Source: Marasmius tenuissimus (taxonomy: Eukaryota > Basidiomycota > Agaricomycetes > Agaricales > Marasmiaceae). Taken from it: a stretch of DNA of 64,000 nt. The stretch lies in assembly GCA_029532415.1 (NCBI GenBank), contig JAQOTA010000058.1:682001-746000 (forward strand). The letters are read 5' to 3'. The number at the start of each line of letters is the position of its first letter. Positions within the stretch are counted from its first letter, which is position 1. This document shows positions 11,898-21,417 of the stretch, piece by piece. The position numbers were made by a program, and so were the translations under genes. The notes beneath the pieces were generated by a model, which did not search any database, had not been told where the DNA came from, and was given only the letters and a program-made list of their open reading frames with translations.

Positions 11898-13836
11898 TCA
11901 ACCGACATGTTCCACGACAGTTGTCACCAATTTCCCGTCCTTGACACACGTCTTCAACATTTCTGGCACCGGCTGCTCCGTGAATACCCCCTCTTCCTCT
12001 CCTTCCACGGGTAAGCTAACGTTAATGGAGCTGCATTTCGCAGTGGTGATTTCGGCATCAAGAGACGTTTTGGAAAGGTATATCTGCCCGGAGTCCGTAG
12101 AGTCGATTTGAATCATTGGGGTCGTTCCTGTGATTTGGATCTGGAAGGACGGGGATTTGGTTACCGAAACCGACGAAACGACGGAATCGACGAGGACCGA
12201 TGTCTTTGTGCAGTTCACTGGACAGACGTCAACCAAGTGTACCTCTGTAATGATATGGACGTACCCAATGTCACGGCGTTGACCTTCCCCTTAATCTGTA
12301 TAACACTGTTCTTGCATCCGAAAATGTTGACAACCTGATTGAGCTGGGTGTCTTGTACAACTAGACTCTTCTCGTCTTCATAGTACTCCTGAAAATGCAT
12401 TGTCTGCATACGCAAGCCACCAAAATGAAACCAACACGTACAACATTCCATGCCTTTCCTTCCAACGCGAATTTGGATGGCTTCTTCCCCATAAGAGCCT
12501 GGGGTTTGGCAGGCCGGAGGGGTTTCTTAGCTGCGGCTAGATATGATATGAGAACCCAACTCGGCGTTAGCAGCGCAGAAACTCACCGCCGGTACCAACA
12601 CTGCTCGGCACGACACTACTAGCTCGCAGCTCAGGATTCTTGTGTGTCATTTCGCTCTTGTCGACCTTGCGAAGATTCTTCGTAACATCAGCTCCTCGGT
12701 TCAGTTCGGCGAAGACAGCAGCCGTGCCTCCTGCGGCGGGAGCAGCGGGGGCACCGGTCGTTGGAGGAGGGGGAGGTGGTGGTGGTGGGGCTGGTGCTGA
12801 GCTTGAAGATTGGGGCTTCGACTTGTATTCTGATATCGGAACGCCCTTGTGACAGGCATGAGTTGGTGAAGATCGAATAACAGGATAGACGTCGCACCTT
12901 AGGATTCCAAGAGAGCCCCGTTGTATGGTACTCCAACACATGCTTGCGAAGTTCTTCCAGGACGGCTGTGAACGACCGGACCCATTCAGAATGTTTTGGA
13001 TCCCTAATGAGGAGAATTGGGTCCAATGAACTGGTGAACGTGCAAGAGAAAGCTCGTACTTGTCTTTGAAATCCTTGATCACCCTGTTTCCATAGTAGAG
13101 CATCTGATCTTTGACTTCGCCGATGTATGGGCCGGGCTTGGACTACTTACTGGCGGTCAGGAAAGGGGATAGATAACTAGCACATAACTTGCCTGGACAA
13201 CCCAAACAATGAACTGCGCTCCTTCACCTACGACCATAACATGCGAGAACCAGTCCCTGTCCTTGCGATTCGCCTCCTTCATTCGATTTATGGATTCGAT
13301 GGTCCCTTGAATCGGAGCAAGAGCCTCCACAAGTCCCTTATCGTCAGGCTTCGAGCATGCAGAGGCAGTGAGCAAGAGATCACGAAGATCCTTGAACTGT
13401 TGTTCAACAAGACCAATCTGCATATTTGGAGTATCAGCAATGTATTACAAGAGAACCAGACTTGGCTCACAATCTCCACTACACTTGCACCAGCGAAGGA
13501 GCGCGTCAACTCCAAGAACGGCTTTAGTTTCCCGTCGACAACTGCCTCGTCGTACGCTGTAACACTCTTGGGCACTTGCATTGCGGATGTAGATGTAGGA
13601 GCAGATGCAGGGGGTGGTGGTGGCGGGGGAGGAGGTAATGAGACTGGGGGCGCATAGGAGGTAGGAGTATCTTTCGATCCATCACTCTGTGAGTTGCTGG
13701 CGGCGGCGAGATCTTCCAGTCTCGACGTTGCAGCTTCCAGCCTATCGAGTTGCTTCATTACAACAGTCTACAAGAGACTTGAGACTTACCTCTTGATGAT
13801 AGTGGTCAGGGAATGCAAGCCTTGAGAGGACGACAT
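11898..13836 (-). CDS. CAP1: Adenylyl cyclase-associated protein (CAP/Srv2)
   Basis: The first exon encodes MSSSQGLHSLTTIIKR and splices into LEAATSRLEDLA, the N-terminal helix that binds adenylyl cyclase in CAP proteins. Next comes a Ser/Ala linker with a 9-proline run, the helical folded domain (KPFLELTRSF, GEGAQFIVWV, FKDKYELSL, DPKHSEWVRSF), and a second poly-Pro tract before ELNRGADVTKNLRKVDKSEM, the actin-binding WH2-like part. The C-terminal CARP beta-helix follows (FGCKNSVIQIKGKVNAVTL, ISSTDSGQIYLSK-like strands), ending TTVVEHVG. The protein recycles cofilin-bound actin and links Ras/cAMP signalling to the cytoskeleton. Two poly-Pro tracts fit profilin and SH3 binding. All expected regions are present. 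Confidence 0.95.
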
Positions 13837-14023
13837 TCTTGATGGTCAGAATGATAGTTAAACCCTGCCAGTCGCGTCACCATCACCATCCATGCACTCG
13901 GCATTTGCCGAATCAGCACAGTCGTCTCGTAGCTGCGCGAAGGCAGGTCATTGTTTAGCGTGGTTTTCTATATGGTATATGTACATTGAAGATAACAATT
14001 AGCACCGGAAGGAAAGTAGACAA

Positions 14024-14650
14024 TCATGCTTCTCCGGGGTCCTCTTCTTCTACCTCCTCCTTCGCCCGTGCCTTCTTTTTTGCCTTCTTCCTTCTTTGTC
14101 GCTCCCGTTCGCGTTGTCTCGCCCGCTTGAATTCCTCCTTTGACAATCCGGGGTTCTGTATTTGGTCCAACTACAAAGTGCGCGACATCAATCATTATGA
14201 GCGCAAGGAAATGAGTTTCGGGATTGGAACCTTCTCAAGTAATATTCGGCGTGCAAGTTGGCGGTTCATGCTAAGAGATCGCGTCTCTTGACAGGCAACC
14301 CTCAGTCCTGTGGGCTTGTGCAGTAACTGAACGTTATTCTCGGTTTTGTTCACGGATTGTCCTCCCTGATGTGCCATATGAGATTCTCTAAAGGTAGATT
14401 GTACAGAAGAGCATACCGGACCACTACCTAACCAAACCGCGGAGCATCGGGTTTCAGTCGCACCTCTCCTAGTCTGTTCAAACACACCTCGAACAAATGT
14501 TTCTTCTATGTCAGCCTCATTCAACTCCGGGACCGTTCTCTTCTTGTGGGCCTTCTTGAGAGCAGAGAAATGAAGGGAACGCGGGGAAGCGACCTCAGCT
14601 GGCGGAGCAACAGGTTCTGCGCTGTTGTCAGGAATGTGAAAGTTTGTCGA
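14024..14650 (-). CDS. Mitochondrial peptide-release-factor-like protein (GGQ, MTRFR/C12orf65 type)
   Basis: Coding parts are 14488-14650 (5' limit uncertain), an 11-nt exon 14418-14428, 14231-14365 and 14024-14170. The protein reads ELNEADIEETFVRG, then GSGPGGQSVNKTENNVQL with the catalytic GGQ, then LRVACQETRSLSMNRQLA. It ends in a basic tail (RQREREROR-like, KKAKKKARAK) closing EEEDPGEA. This is the short RF domain without codon-recognition domains, as in human MTRFR and yeast Rso55, which rescue stalled mitochondrial ribosomes. There is no in-frame ATG upstream of the conserved domain. The frame stays open back into the 3' end of MZM1 and then meets a stop. The true start is therefore unresolved: a shared exon, a non-ATG start or read-through. 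Confidence 0.75.
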
Positions 14651-14667
14651 CTGAAAAGAGAGCCTAC

Positions 14668-15212
14668 TCACGTTACGGCCCCCTTTCCACGTCTTCGCGA
14701 GTTACGACTTGACTCCATCTTCGGCGGGTTTCTTATGGACTCGTTGTCTCCCAGTTCCGTATGCTCGGTAAGATGCACCTCTTTTGGTCAAATTATGAGG
14801 AAAGAAATCAAAGGAGCGTTGAAGTTACATACTCCAGAGCTGCTCCCCGTCTGCCGAGTTTAAATCGTTGATTCTTGTGGCCTGAACGACATTCCTCCGT
14901 AGGAAAGTAGCTATGTCGCGTGCCTGGTCAGCATATTGCTGGTATGCAACCGGGTCCGTTTCATTTCTCGCTGCCAGGGCATCCTGTCGCATTTTTGAAC
15001 GAAATGCTGAAAATAATTGGAGTTGGGCGCGCAATTGGACAGATTCAGAATTCTGTACCTTTCAAGACGGGTTCATCCCCTACCGGGAACGTCAGTGTCA
15101 TTTCCCAGCAGTCAAACAACGAGCACATACCAGAAAATGTCGACGAGGACGCTCTGTAAAGTATGCGGTACGCAGAGCGGGCCGACTGACGAAGTTCGGC
15201 TGAAATGGACAT
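14668..15212 (-). CDS. MZM1: Mitochondrial zinc maintenance protein 1 (LYR-motif, complex III assembly)
   Basis: Four exons (15131-15212, 15059-15079, 14833-15006, 14668-14780) sum to 390 nt, 129 aa. It starts MSISAELRQSARSAYRILYR with the LYR-family helix. Next comes ALAARNETDPVAYQQY and the diagnostic FLRRNVVQATRIN. The C-terminus HTELGDNESIR is followed by SRNSRRRGKGAVT, as in MZM1/LYRM7. The family chaperones the Rieske iron-sulfur protein before it is inserted into complex III in the mitochondrial matrix. Only 53 bp separate its ATG from the divergent EI24-like gene, and its stop codon lies against the 5' end of the release-factor coding region. Confidence 0.87.
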
Positions 15213-15265
15213 GGAGGTTCAGAAGGACAAGATAGAGACCGTGGTAAATATTTGAAATTCATCTC
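15213..15265. promoter_or_regulatory. 53-bp divergent intergenic region (MZM1 / EI24-like)
   Basis: Only 53 bp lie between the start codons of two oppositely transcribed genes. Both promoters and both 5' UTRs must fit here or overlap the neighbouring coding sequence. It is A/T-rich around 15240-15260 (AAATATTTGAAATT). Confidence 0.6.
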
Positions 15266-16766
15266 ATGCCTCCGCCTCCGCCTCAAGGACAATCCGCCAG
15301 GTCGTTCTACCCAACTTTTCTCTCCCTCCCCGAGACCCTGTTACTGCAATTGACTTGGGCGTGGTGTGGACTAAAAGACGCATTCCGATGGGATATAGTG
15401 TTCTCCGTGACTGGGTGCGCAGACAGAAATTTCTCGACTGATGTACGCTCTAACCCTCTTGATCATATATCCAATGTCCATCCAGAGACCCTGAAATACG
15501 TGCCAACATCTACAAGTCACTCTTATTAAACTCATTATCCCTAACGTCTATCTACGTGTTTGATTTGTTCCTGCAACCTCTCACACATGGGCAGCAGAAA
15601 TGGTTGCATCGGAATGTTGGTTGGGTATATCAAGCGCTGTGGCTCTTTCCGGTCGTTGGGCTTTCGTTCTACCTAAATGTGAGTAGAACACTTTCCCAAC
15701 TTGTCGAATCGCACATTGATTAATCTTCCTCAGAGCACCTGGTGCTCTGTCATTGCGAAGCGTACATTCATACTCCAACATGGCAATCGTGCAACTGCAG
15801 ACCAACCTCCGACATATGCTGGGATGGTAATGCCGACATGTTCCCAATCCATTGTGTTCTATCTCTCAGCGGATTCTGCAGATTAAGGCACTGGCGACCA
15901 GCGCGTATAGGGGAATAATGCTCTTTACTTCCCTAGTTGTTTCCTTTGCCTTCCGAAACATACCCTACGTGGGTCCTGTCCTCGGTTTTTGTTTTCTCTG
16001 CTGGGTCGATTCGTACGTGTATCCTCCTGTTTCGCGTTTCCGGGCCTCACGTTGACGCGTATATGCAGGTATTACTGCTTCGAGTGAGTGACTTTGCTGG
16101 GACCCATGATTGTCCATTGATTGGGATTGCGCTTCCGGAAGATTCGTATGGATCGCACGGGGTCTCTCTTTATCTTCACGTGTCAGACACTTGGAAGAAC
16201 GATGGGCTTATTACCTCGCTTTCGGTGCGTTCGTGATCTTTCCGCATAGCAATACGGGTGCTCAAAGCGTAACTACCTCAAGGCTTCCCGACGGCTGGCC
16301 TTTGCACGTTTGGAACTGGTCTCGCGAATGGCGCAATTTTTGCGCTGGTGTTCCCATTGGTAGGTGCAATTCTCCTCGAGACGAACCGATCTGAACCAAT
16401 CCGCTTCAGTTCGTGATCATGGCAATGCATGCGCGACCGCTTCCCATCGACCCGTATAGTCCTTCCTCTGCCGGAAATGAACAAGCAGAAGTCGTCAAGT
16501 ACCCATCGCCATTCATTCCGATCCGTCTCCCCATTTTCGCAGTGGTGTTGTTCCTCAATGACTGGATCGTAAAGATCTTCAGTGTGGGGGGAGGTAGTTC
16601 GTCTCACAAGAGGTCCAGAAGCAAAAGAGCACTCAGCGAGGCAACAGAAAGTATTGAGGAGGGTGATATTACCAAGGTCAACGCCAATCCCGCAAATGTG
16701 AACTACAGTGGAACTACAAGAGTTGGTACAGATAGGTTAAGGATCGGTCGTCGTAAATTAGACTAG
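15266..16766 (+). CDS. EI24-like (etoposide-induced 2.4) integral membrane protein
   Basis: Starts MPPPPPQGQSARSFYPTFL, followed by hydrophobic helices: ETLLLQLTWAWCGLKDAFRW, SLTSIYVFDLFLQPLTHGQQ, then VYQALWLFPVVGLSFYLN. The central STWCSVIAKRTFILQHG and SLVVSFAFRNIPYVGPVLGF match the EI24/CysZ-like fold. The C-terminal half has a further membrane block (FVIMAMHARPLPIDPYSP, then FIPIRLPIFAVVLFLNDWIV) and a soluble basic tail (KRSRSKRALSEAT) ending RLRIGRRKLD. EI24 proteins reside in the ER, with roles in autophagy and nuclear import in animals; the fungal role is less clear. About six introns; exon limits were read by eye. Confidence 0.87.
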
Positions 16767-16914
16767 TCATTCTTTTGGTGGATAGGTCCTCTGTCTAGAT
16801 TTTGGAAACGCCATCTATGTGTATCAAGGAGGCCAAAACGATTAGTGGGAAATATCATAGATATATGACATAGCAAGGAAGGAACAACCCTCCCTCTATC
16901 TCCAAGAAGTGTGG
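16767..16914. other. Convergent intergenic region
   Basis: 148 bp between the stop codons of the EI24-like gene and the mitochondrial carrier gene; probably 3' UTRs. Nothing else seen. Confidence 0.5.
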
Positions 16915-18262
16915 TTATGACTCCAAGTCTTCCGTGTTTGCACTCCCCTTTCGCAGCTCTCTTTTCGCGGCGGTTGTTCGCAATAACCACGCTAGATTCT
17001 CATACACGACGAACGTCACACATGTCCCCGGTAGGATGCGGACCAGATTCGTCCCAAGACCACGATAAAACCCTCTGAGGCCCTCGTTCGTCCACGTTGT
17101 GGTTATAGTGCTCCGTATTGTGGGATACATATGCGCGGTGGTGTCGTTCTACAATGAGTACTCAGACTTCCGTACTGTCACCCCGATGCGAAAACTGAAC
17201 GCACCTGTAGCCGAGAACGGACGACCTGATATGGGTATGTGACCGAAAGTGCTATGAGCTTGCTCGCTGCCGACATGATGGTATACGAAGTGTTGGACTA
17301 TTTTAGGAAATCAAAATGGAATTTTAGTCAACAGCGCACTGGTATGAGGTAAATAAAATCCAGACATACCAGTTTATCAACCTCTGGCGACCAGGGTTTC
17401 CCCGCCTTCTCAAACTGCCGTCTCTTCCTCTCGAATCCCCACCGCTTCATCTCCTCATAAGCCATGAACTGTATTGCACCGTTGCTGACACCAAAAAGTG
17501 CTAATGTCGTTCCACGAAACAAGCCAGTGACGCCTTCGTTCCGTATTATCGAGCTGAACCCGTCTGGGGTGAAAATACCATGAGTTTGGCTCGCAGAAGT
17601 AGAACACGTAGACGCACGGAAGAGGCCTCGATAAGCATGCGGCGAATCTGCGCCAGAAGTAAACATTCGAACGCGAACCACCCATATTGGATTCGTCATT
17701 ATGGCCGTGACCGCACCTAGAGAGATTGTAGGTGTCAGCCGGGAGTTTGGCAGAAGACCAAAGGAAGTGATTGCGAACTCGCTTCTGCAGAACACAAAAG
17801 ATACTCTTGAGGGGAAAGAGGCTTCGTGATGTCTCCCCCAGACGCTCGTTGCTTCAGCATGTTGTAACTATCGTCGCGTGAGTCCAATCTTCGGCGAAAG
17901 GGATTGGTCCTTGGGACTCACAACAAGAAATAAAACCCCCAACTAGACGCATTGCCTGCGATATTCGGCCCAACTCCGCGATACAAGCCTTTCCATCCGC
18001 TTTGACTATGTATGTCCCGAAGTGCGATCCATATTTGCTTTCCAATTCCACCTTGTGGTTTTGTGGTAGCGACTTGAAATTTGACTTTCAAAAGATCTAG
18101 AGGGTTCATGCATAGCGTCGCAATGACTCCAGCACCCAGTCCCGCGGCTGCATGGTCCTAAAGTGGATTCGTGTATGAGATGGGGACGTGTCAAGGTCAG
18201 TGCGGTGGTGGAAAACATACCAAGGCAGAAGTCGGGAAAAAACTAGGCTGTTCCTTCACCAT
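16915..18262 (-). CDS. FLX1: Mitochondrial carrier family protein, FLX1-like (FAD/folate type)
   Basis: Starts MVKEQPSFFPTSAL, spliced to DHAAAGLGAGVIATLCMNPL. Three carrier repeats are visible, each with the Px[DE]xx[KR] signature: PLDLLKVKFQ in repeat 1, PIWVVRVRMF in repeat 2 (W instead of the acidic residue, typical of the FAD/folate/NAD branch), PYQVVRSRLQ in repeat 3. GWKGLYRGVGPNI, GVTGLFRGTTLALFGVSNG and GLRGFYRGLGTNL are the matrix-side helices. These proteins exchange solutes across the inner mitochondrial membrane. The FLX1 assignment rests on the PIWVV motif and the order of conserved blocks; pyrimidine or NAD carriers are alternatives. Confidence 0.85.
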
Positions 18263-18551
18263 ACCAGCTTTCAGCTGGTTTCCACGAGAAGATATTAGAC
18301 CTCAATGGTCGATATGGAGGAGAAAGAATATGAGGGTATGTGGAGGTGATGGTTCGAGGAACAAATCTTCCGGTATACGGACCCTACGCGGAGACCGGGG
18401 GCCCGCGTCTTGACATTCAGAATCAATTGGAACGGGTACACCACTGGAGTCAGACATTTTCTTCGAGGTGCAAGTTGAAGCAGGGTGAGTTACTGTACGG
18501 TACTCAACATACACGAAGAATTGCAAAAATGGTAACCGGTAGCTTCTATAT
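18263..18551. other. Intergenic region upstream of the FLX1-like gene
   Basis: 289 bp between the carrier start codon and the SEN34 stop, both on the minus strand. It holds the carrier promoter. No supported gene. Confidence 0.4.
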
Positions 18552-19660
18552 CTAACCAAAACCAGCCCATTCAATCGAGATGTACGTGACCACCTTTTTA
18601 CTATCGTCCCAACAGCAAAGTAAATGAGTCTTCTTAGTCGCAGTTCCCAATCGTCCGTGAGCTACAATTTCCATCGGACGCAGTACTGCGGTAGGGGAAT
18701 CGATTACAGTCGCGGCGAAATGGGAATGGTAGCGTAGGGGATCACCTGTAGAGGATGAGAGACGAGATGAAAAGTAGTACAACGCGACATACCTGGATAC
18801 ACCAGATATTCACTGCCGAACTTGATACCACCTCCCATAAAATATCCTTGTTCCCAAAGGTCCCCGAAGACACCACAGCGAGCACGCTCGTGCAAGTTGG
18901 AAGGGAAATCCCAGATCCCGGCCTCTTGAGCAGCTTCGATAGAATCATGAATGTGGTTTTGAGGAGAATACCATGCTAATGAGGACGAAGGAGCAGGGAT
19001 CGTGACAGTTGCAGGGGTTGTGGTGGTCATGGATTGCGACTGAGGCTGGGTCTCTTCCTCCGTTGCGGGGATAAAAATACTCTGTCCCGAATTTGTTTCG
19101 TCTGTAGAGGCTTGTTGCATCTGGGCTGCTTTCTGCTGTCGTTTTAGCTCCCTTTCCTTGCGTTTTCTGATAGCTTCTTCGGACATCGCGCGGTCATTCG
19201 ACGTGTTGTCCTTTGCATTTTTTACCTCCGTTGCTGCCAGTTGTTGTTGGAGATGGTCCTGTTGCTCTTTCAGCCATTGTTGAAACTGAGGCGTTGTGGG
19301 TGGAGGGTAAGCATTCGGGTCGTCCACTATTACAGCGATTTCTAGTGACACAAAACGACTAGGTGTGAGAAAAAGCCATCGAAACGTGGATCGAGGCTGA
19401 CTTTTTTCGACCAGTAGCACGACTTCTTCTGGCGAGAGAAGTAACGGTACTCCCAGAAACACGTTCTGTTGTGATAGATGCGGTAGAGTCCCACCAAGAA
19501 TCCCGCAGATGTGGTGATTTGAGCGAAGGCTAGCGATATCTGTTCAACAGATTTGCAAGTCAGGCCAAGCTAAGACACGACTGGGAGTAGTACCGTCAAC
19601 ATCCCATATGAATGCTCGCTTGTTCGCGACGCGAATGGGTATCCGTGTTGCTTCGCTCAT
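18552..19660 (-). CDS. SEN34: tRNA-splicing endonuclease subunit Sen34
   Basis: Starts MSEATRIPIRVANKRAFIWD, then an intron, then IASLRSNHHICGILGGTL and PLLLSPEEVVLLVE, the usual N-terminal domain. A long charged Gln/Lys linker (RKRKERELKRQQKAAQMQQ) joins it to the nuclease domain: GVFGDLWEQGYFMGGGIKFG, EYLVYPGDPLRYHSHF and ATKKTHLLC. The Tyr, His and Lys of the catalytic triad are all present. In the heterotetrameric enzyme Sen34 cleaves the 3' splice site of intron-containing tRNA precursors. The C-terminus ends YISIEWAGFG, a normal end. It faces IAH1 across a 131-bp divergent promoter. Confidence 0.92.
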
Positions 19661-19791
19661 GGTAGTGGGAAAGGAGGACTGGGCGATCGGGAAGCGCCCG
19701 TGCTCGCGATCAAAGGGACTGATTAGATTATCTCTGCTGCTGCAGCAACCCTCTGGAATTCTCCTTTGCTTTGCTCCTACTTACATCCACA
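19661..19791. promoter_or_regulatory. 131-bp divergent promoter (SEN34 / IAH1)
   Basis: The start codons of SEN34 (-) and IAH1 (+) are separated by 131 bp, so both are driven from one short shared region. It contains a CTGCTGCTGCAGCAACC-type palindromic stretch near 19734-19750. No clear TATA. Confidence 0.55.
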
Positions 19792-20768
19792 ATGGCCGCG
19801 AATGTTCACGACTGTGTGATGCTTTTCGGTGACTCCATCACTCAAGCTGCATGGGACCAAGAGGGATTTGGTGCTAAATTAGCAAGTCAGTGATCATCCT
19901 ACAGATCTACTTGTTTCTGTGTCAGACGGATTCCTTCAGATGCATATTCACGCAAGTTGGACGTCCTGAATCGCGGGCTAGCCGGATACAATACTGACTG
20001 GGCAATACCTGTATTCGAAAAGGTGACATACATTCACAATCCAGTATGAGATCCAGCGATCCCAGGTCTTTGCTCGGACAGAGGATCAAGGCCGCGTCCC
20101 CAAAGTCCGTCTGTTGGTAATTTGGTTCGGGGCTAACGACGCGTGCATTGAGCCCTCTCCTCAACATGTCCCCGTTACCAAGTTCGTTTCCAACCTGAAA
20201 CATATCGTGAGCCTGGTTCGGTCGCCCAAATCAATGTTCTATTCTCCGGAAACCAAGATTATCCTGATTACACCGCCTCCCATAAATACACACCAGAGAC
20301 GGGCCGATCTGGCGTCGAGAACGCCACCACAAGAACTGGACCGGCTGTTTGACACGACCAAACAGTACGCCGAAGCCGTCAAAGACGCAGCGACGGAGGA
20401 GAAAGTCGGGATTGTGGATATATGGAGTGCGCTATGGAACGGATCGGGACAAGAAGAAGGAAATTTGAGCAAGTACCTGAGTGATGGGCTTCATTTGACT
20501 AGAGAAGGATATATGGTACGCATTGAATTTATCAAGTGGCCAGTTGACCGTGGTGACCGTGCGCGCTGTTGGTTTACAGGTGGTCTATGATGAACTGCTT
20601 GAGACAATTCGGAGGACGTGCCCTGAGCTGCACCCTGACGCAATAGAATACGTATTCCCAAGGTGAAGTCGCATATGTTGGTGGAGCCAGGAGAGCTGAC
20701 GTCGTCACCGTTTCTGCAGATGGGACGAAGTTGCGGGCCTGAACCGTGCTGGCAACGCTGGCGCTTGA
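19792..20768 (+). CDS. IAH1: SGNH-family esterase, isoamyl acetate-hydrolysing (IAH1-like)
   Basis: Starts MAANVHDCVMLFGDSITQAA, giving block I with the nucleophile Ser (GDSI) near residue 15. After an intron follow NRGLAGYNTDWA (block II Gly), WFGANDACIE (block III Asn) and DGLHLTREGY (block V Asp and His). All four SGNH catalytic elements are intact. The last intron splits FPR from WDEVAGLNRAG and the protein ends GNAGA. Yeast Iah1 hydrolyses isoamyl acetate and related short esters in the cytosol. No signal peptide is seen, so it is predicted intracellular. Confidence 0.92.
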
Positions 20769-21417
20769 CAGGGGAAATGCGGAGTAAGTGACGTAATTAG
20801 CAGCAACGCGATCATGTGATCTTACACGTAGTCGGAGTTTGTAATTTACCACGTGTTGGTTCAACTTTGCAACGCGGACGGGACGAGAAACAGAGCGCGA
20901 TACCAAGACGACCTCCACCACGCCGACCCTTTTTCATTCTTCTCGGTGGGCGAGGTGTGCAAGATACGACCACAAACTCACTCAACAGACCGCCAGTTGT
21001 TTTTCTTCGACTTTCTGTACGTCTCCGGACGTAATTCCAGGGAAAAGGAAGCAGAAACTGACCAAATCTGGCAGGCGGTACTGAATTGGACCCACATTTT
21101 TATACAATCTTCTCGAGGCCTTGCGAAGGCCTGGTTGGACTCGCTTACACACCGTCGTGAGAATCGTGGTCCTTGCTTCTGTTCTTTGTTGTGCAACTGC
21201 TCACTGTTGTTGCAAGGCGCGGCCTCCTCCGTCAACACATTCCTTTGTTTCAAGTGCGTTCTCTCTTCCTCTTTAGGCGAACAATAATTCAACCATTCTC
21301 ACCCATGTGCTCCGACAGGGCCTTCGACCTGCCATTTGCCTCAAGCCACCTTTTGATCTGGTTCGTTCTTTATAACCACCACTATCTCCTCGATATAGCC
21401 CTCCTAACAGCCTCATC
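20769..21417. promoter_or_regulatory. Upstream region of CDC25
   Basis: A 649-bp non-coding leader. It contains CACGTG (20850-20855) and, near 21240-21290, a pyrimidine-rich stretch with a TTTAG that could end a 5' UTR intron. Open frames on both strands overlap each other and show no family signature, so I treat them as chance. Confidence 0.5.

Noticed and set aside
12640..12852. Plus-strand frame with a Gly run (VVGGGGGGGGGAG)
   Set aside because: It is the antisense shadow of the CAP poly-proline linker.
13241..13657. Plus-strand frame with a second Gly run
   Set aside because: Antisense to the first CAP poly-proline tract.
14680..14700. Programmed -1 frameshift at A-AAG-GGG in MZM1 as the main explanation for the release factor
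   Set aside because: The heptamer lacks the A/U-rich second triplet typical of efficient sites; alternative splicing explains the layout better. Kept only as a secondary option.
20853..21292. Overlapping long frames on both strands upstream of CDC25
   Set aside because: They mirror each other, lack family resemblance and fall in the CDC25 leader.
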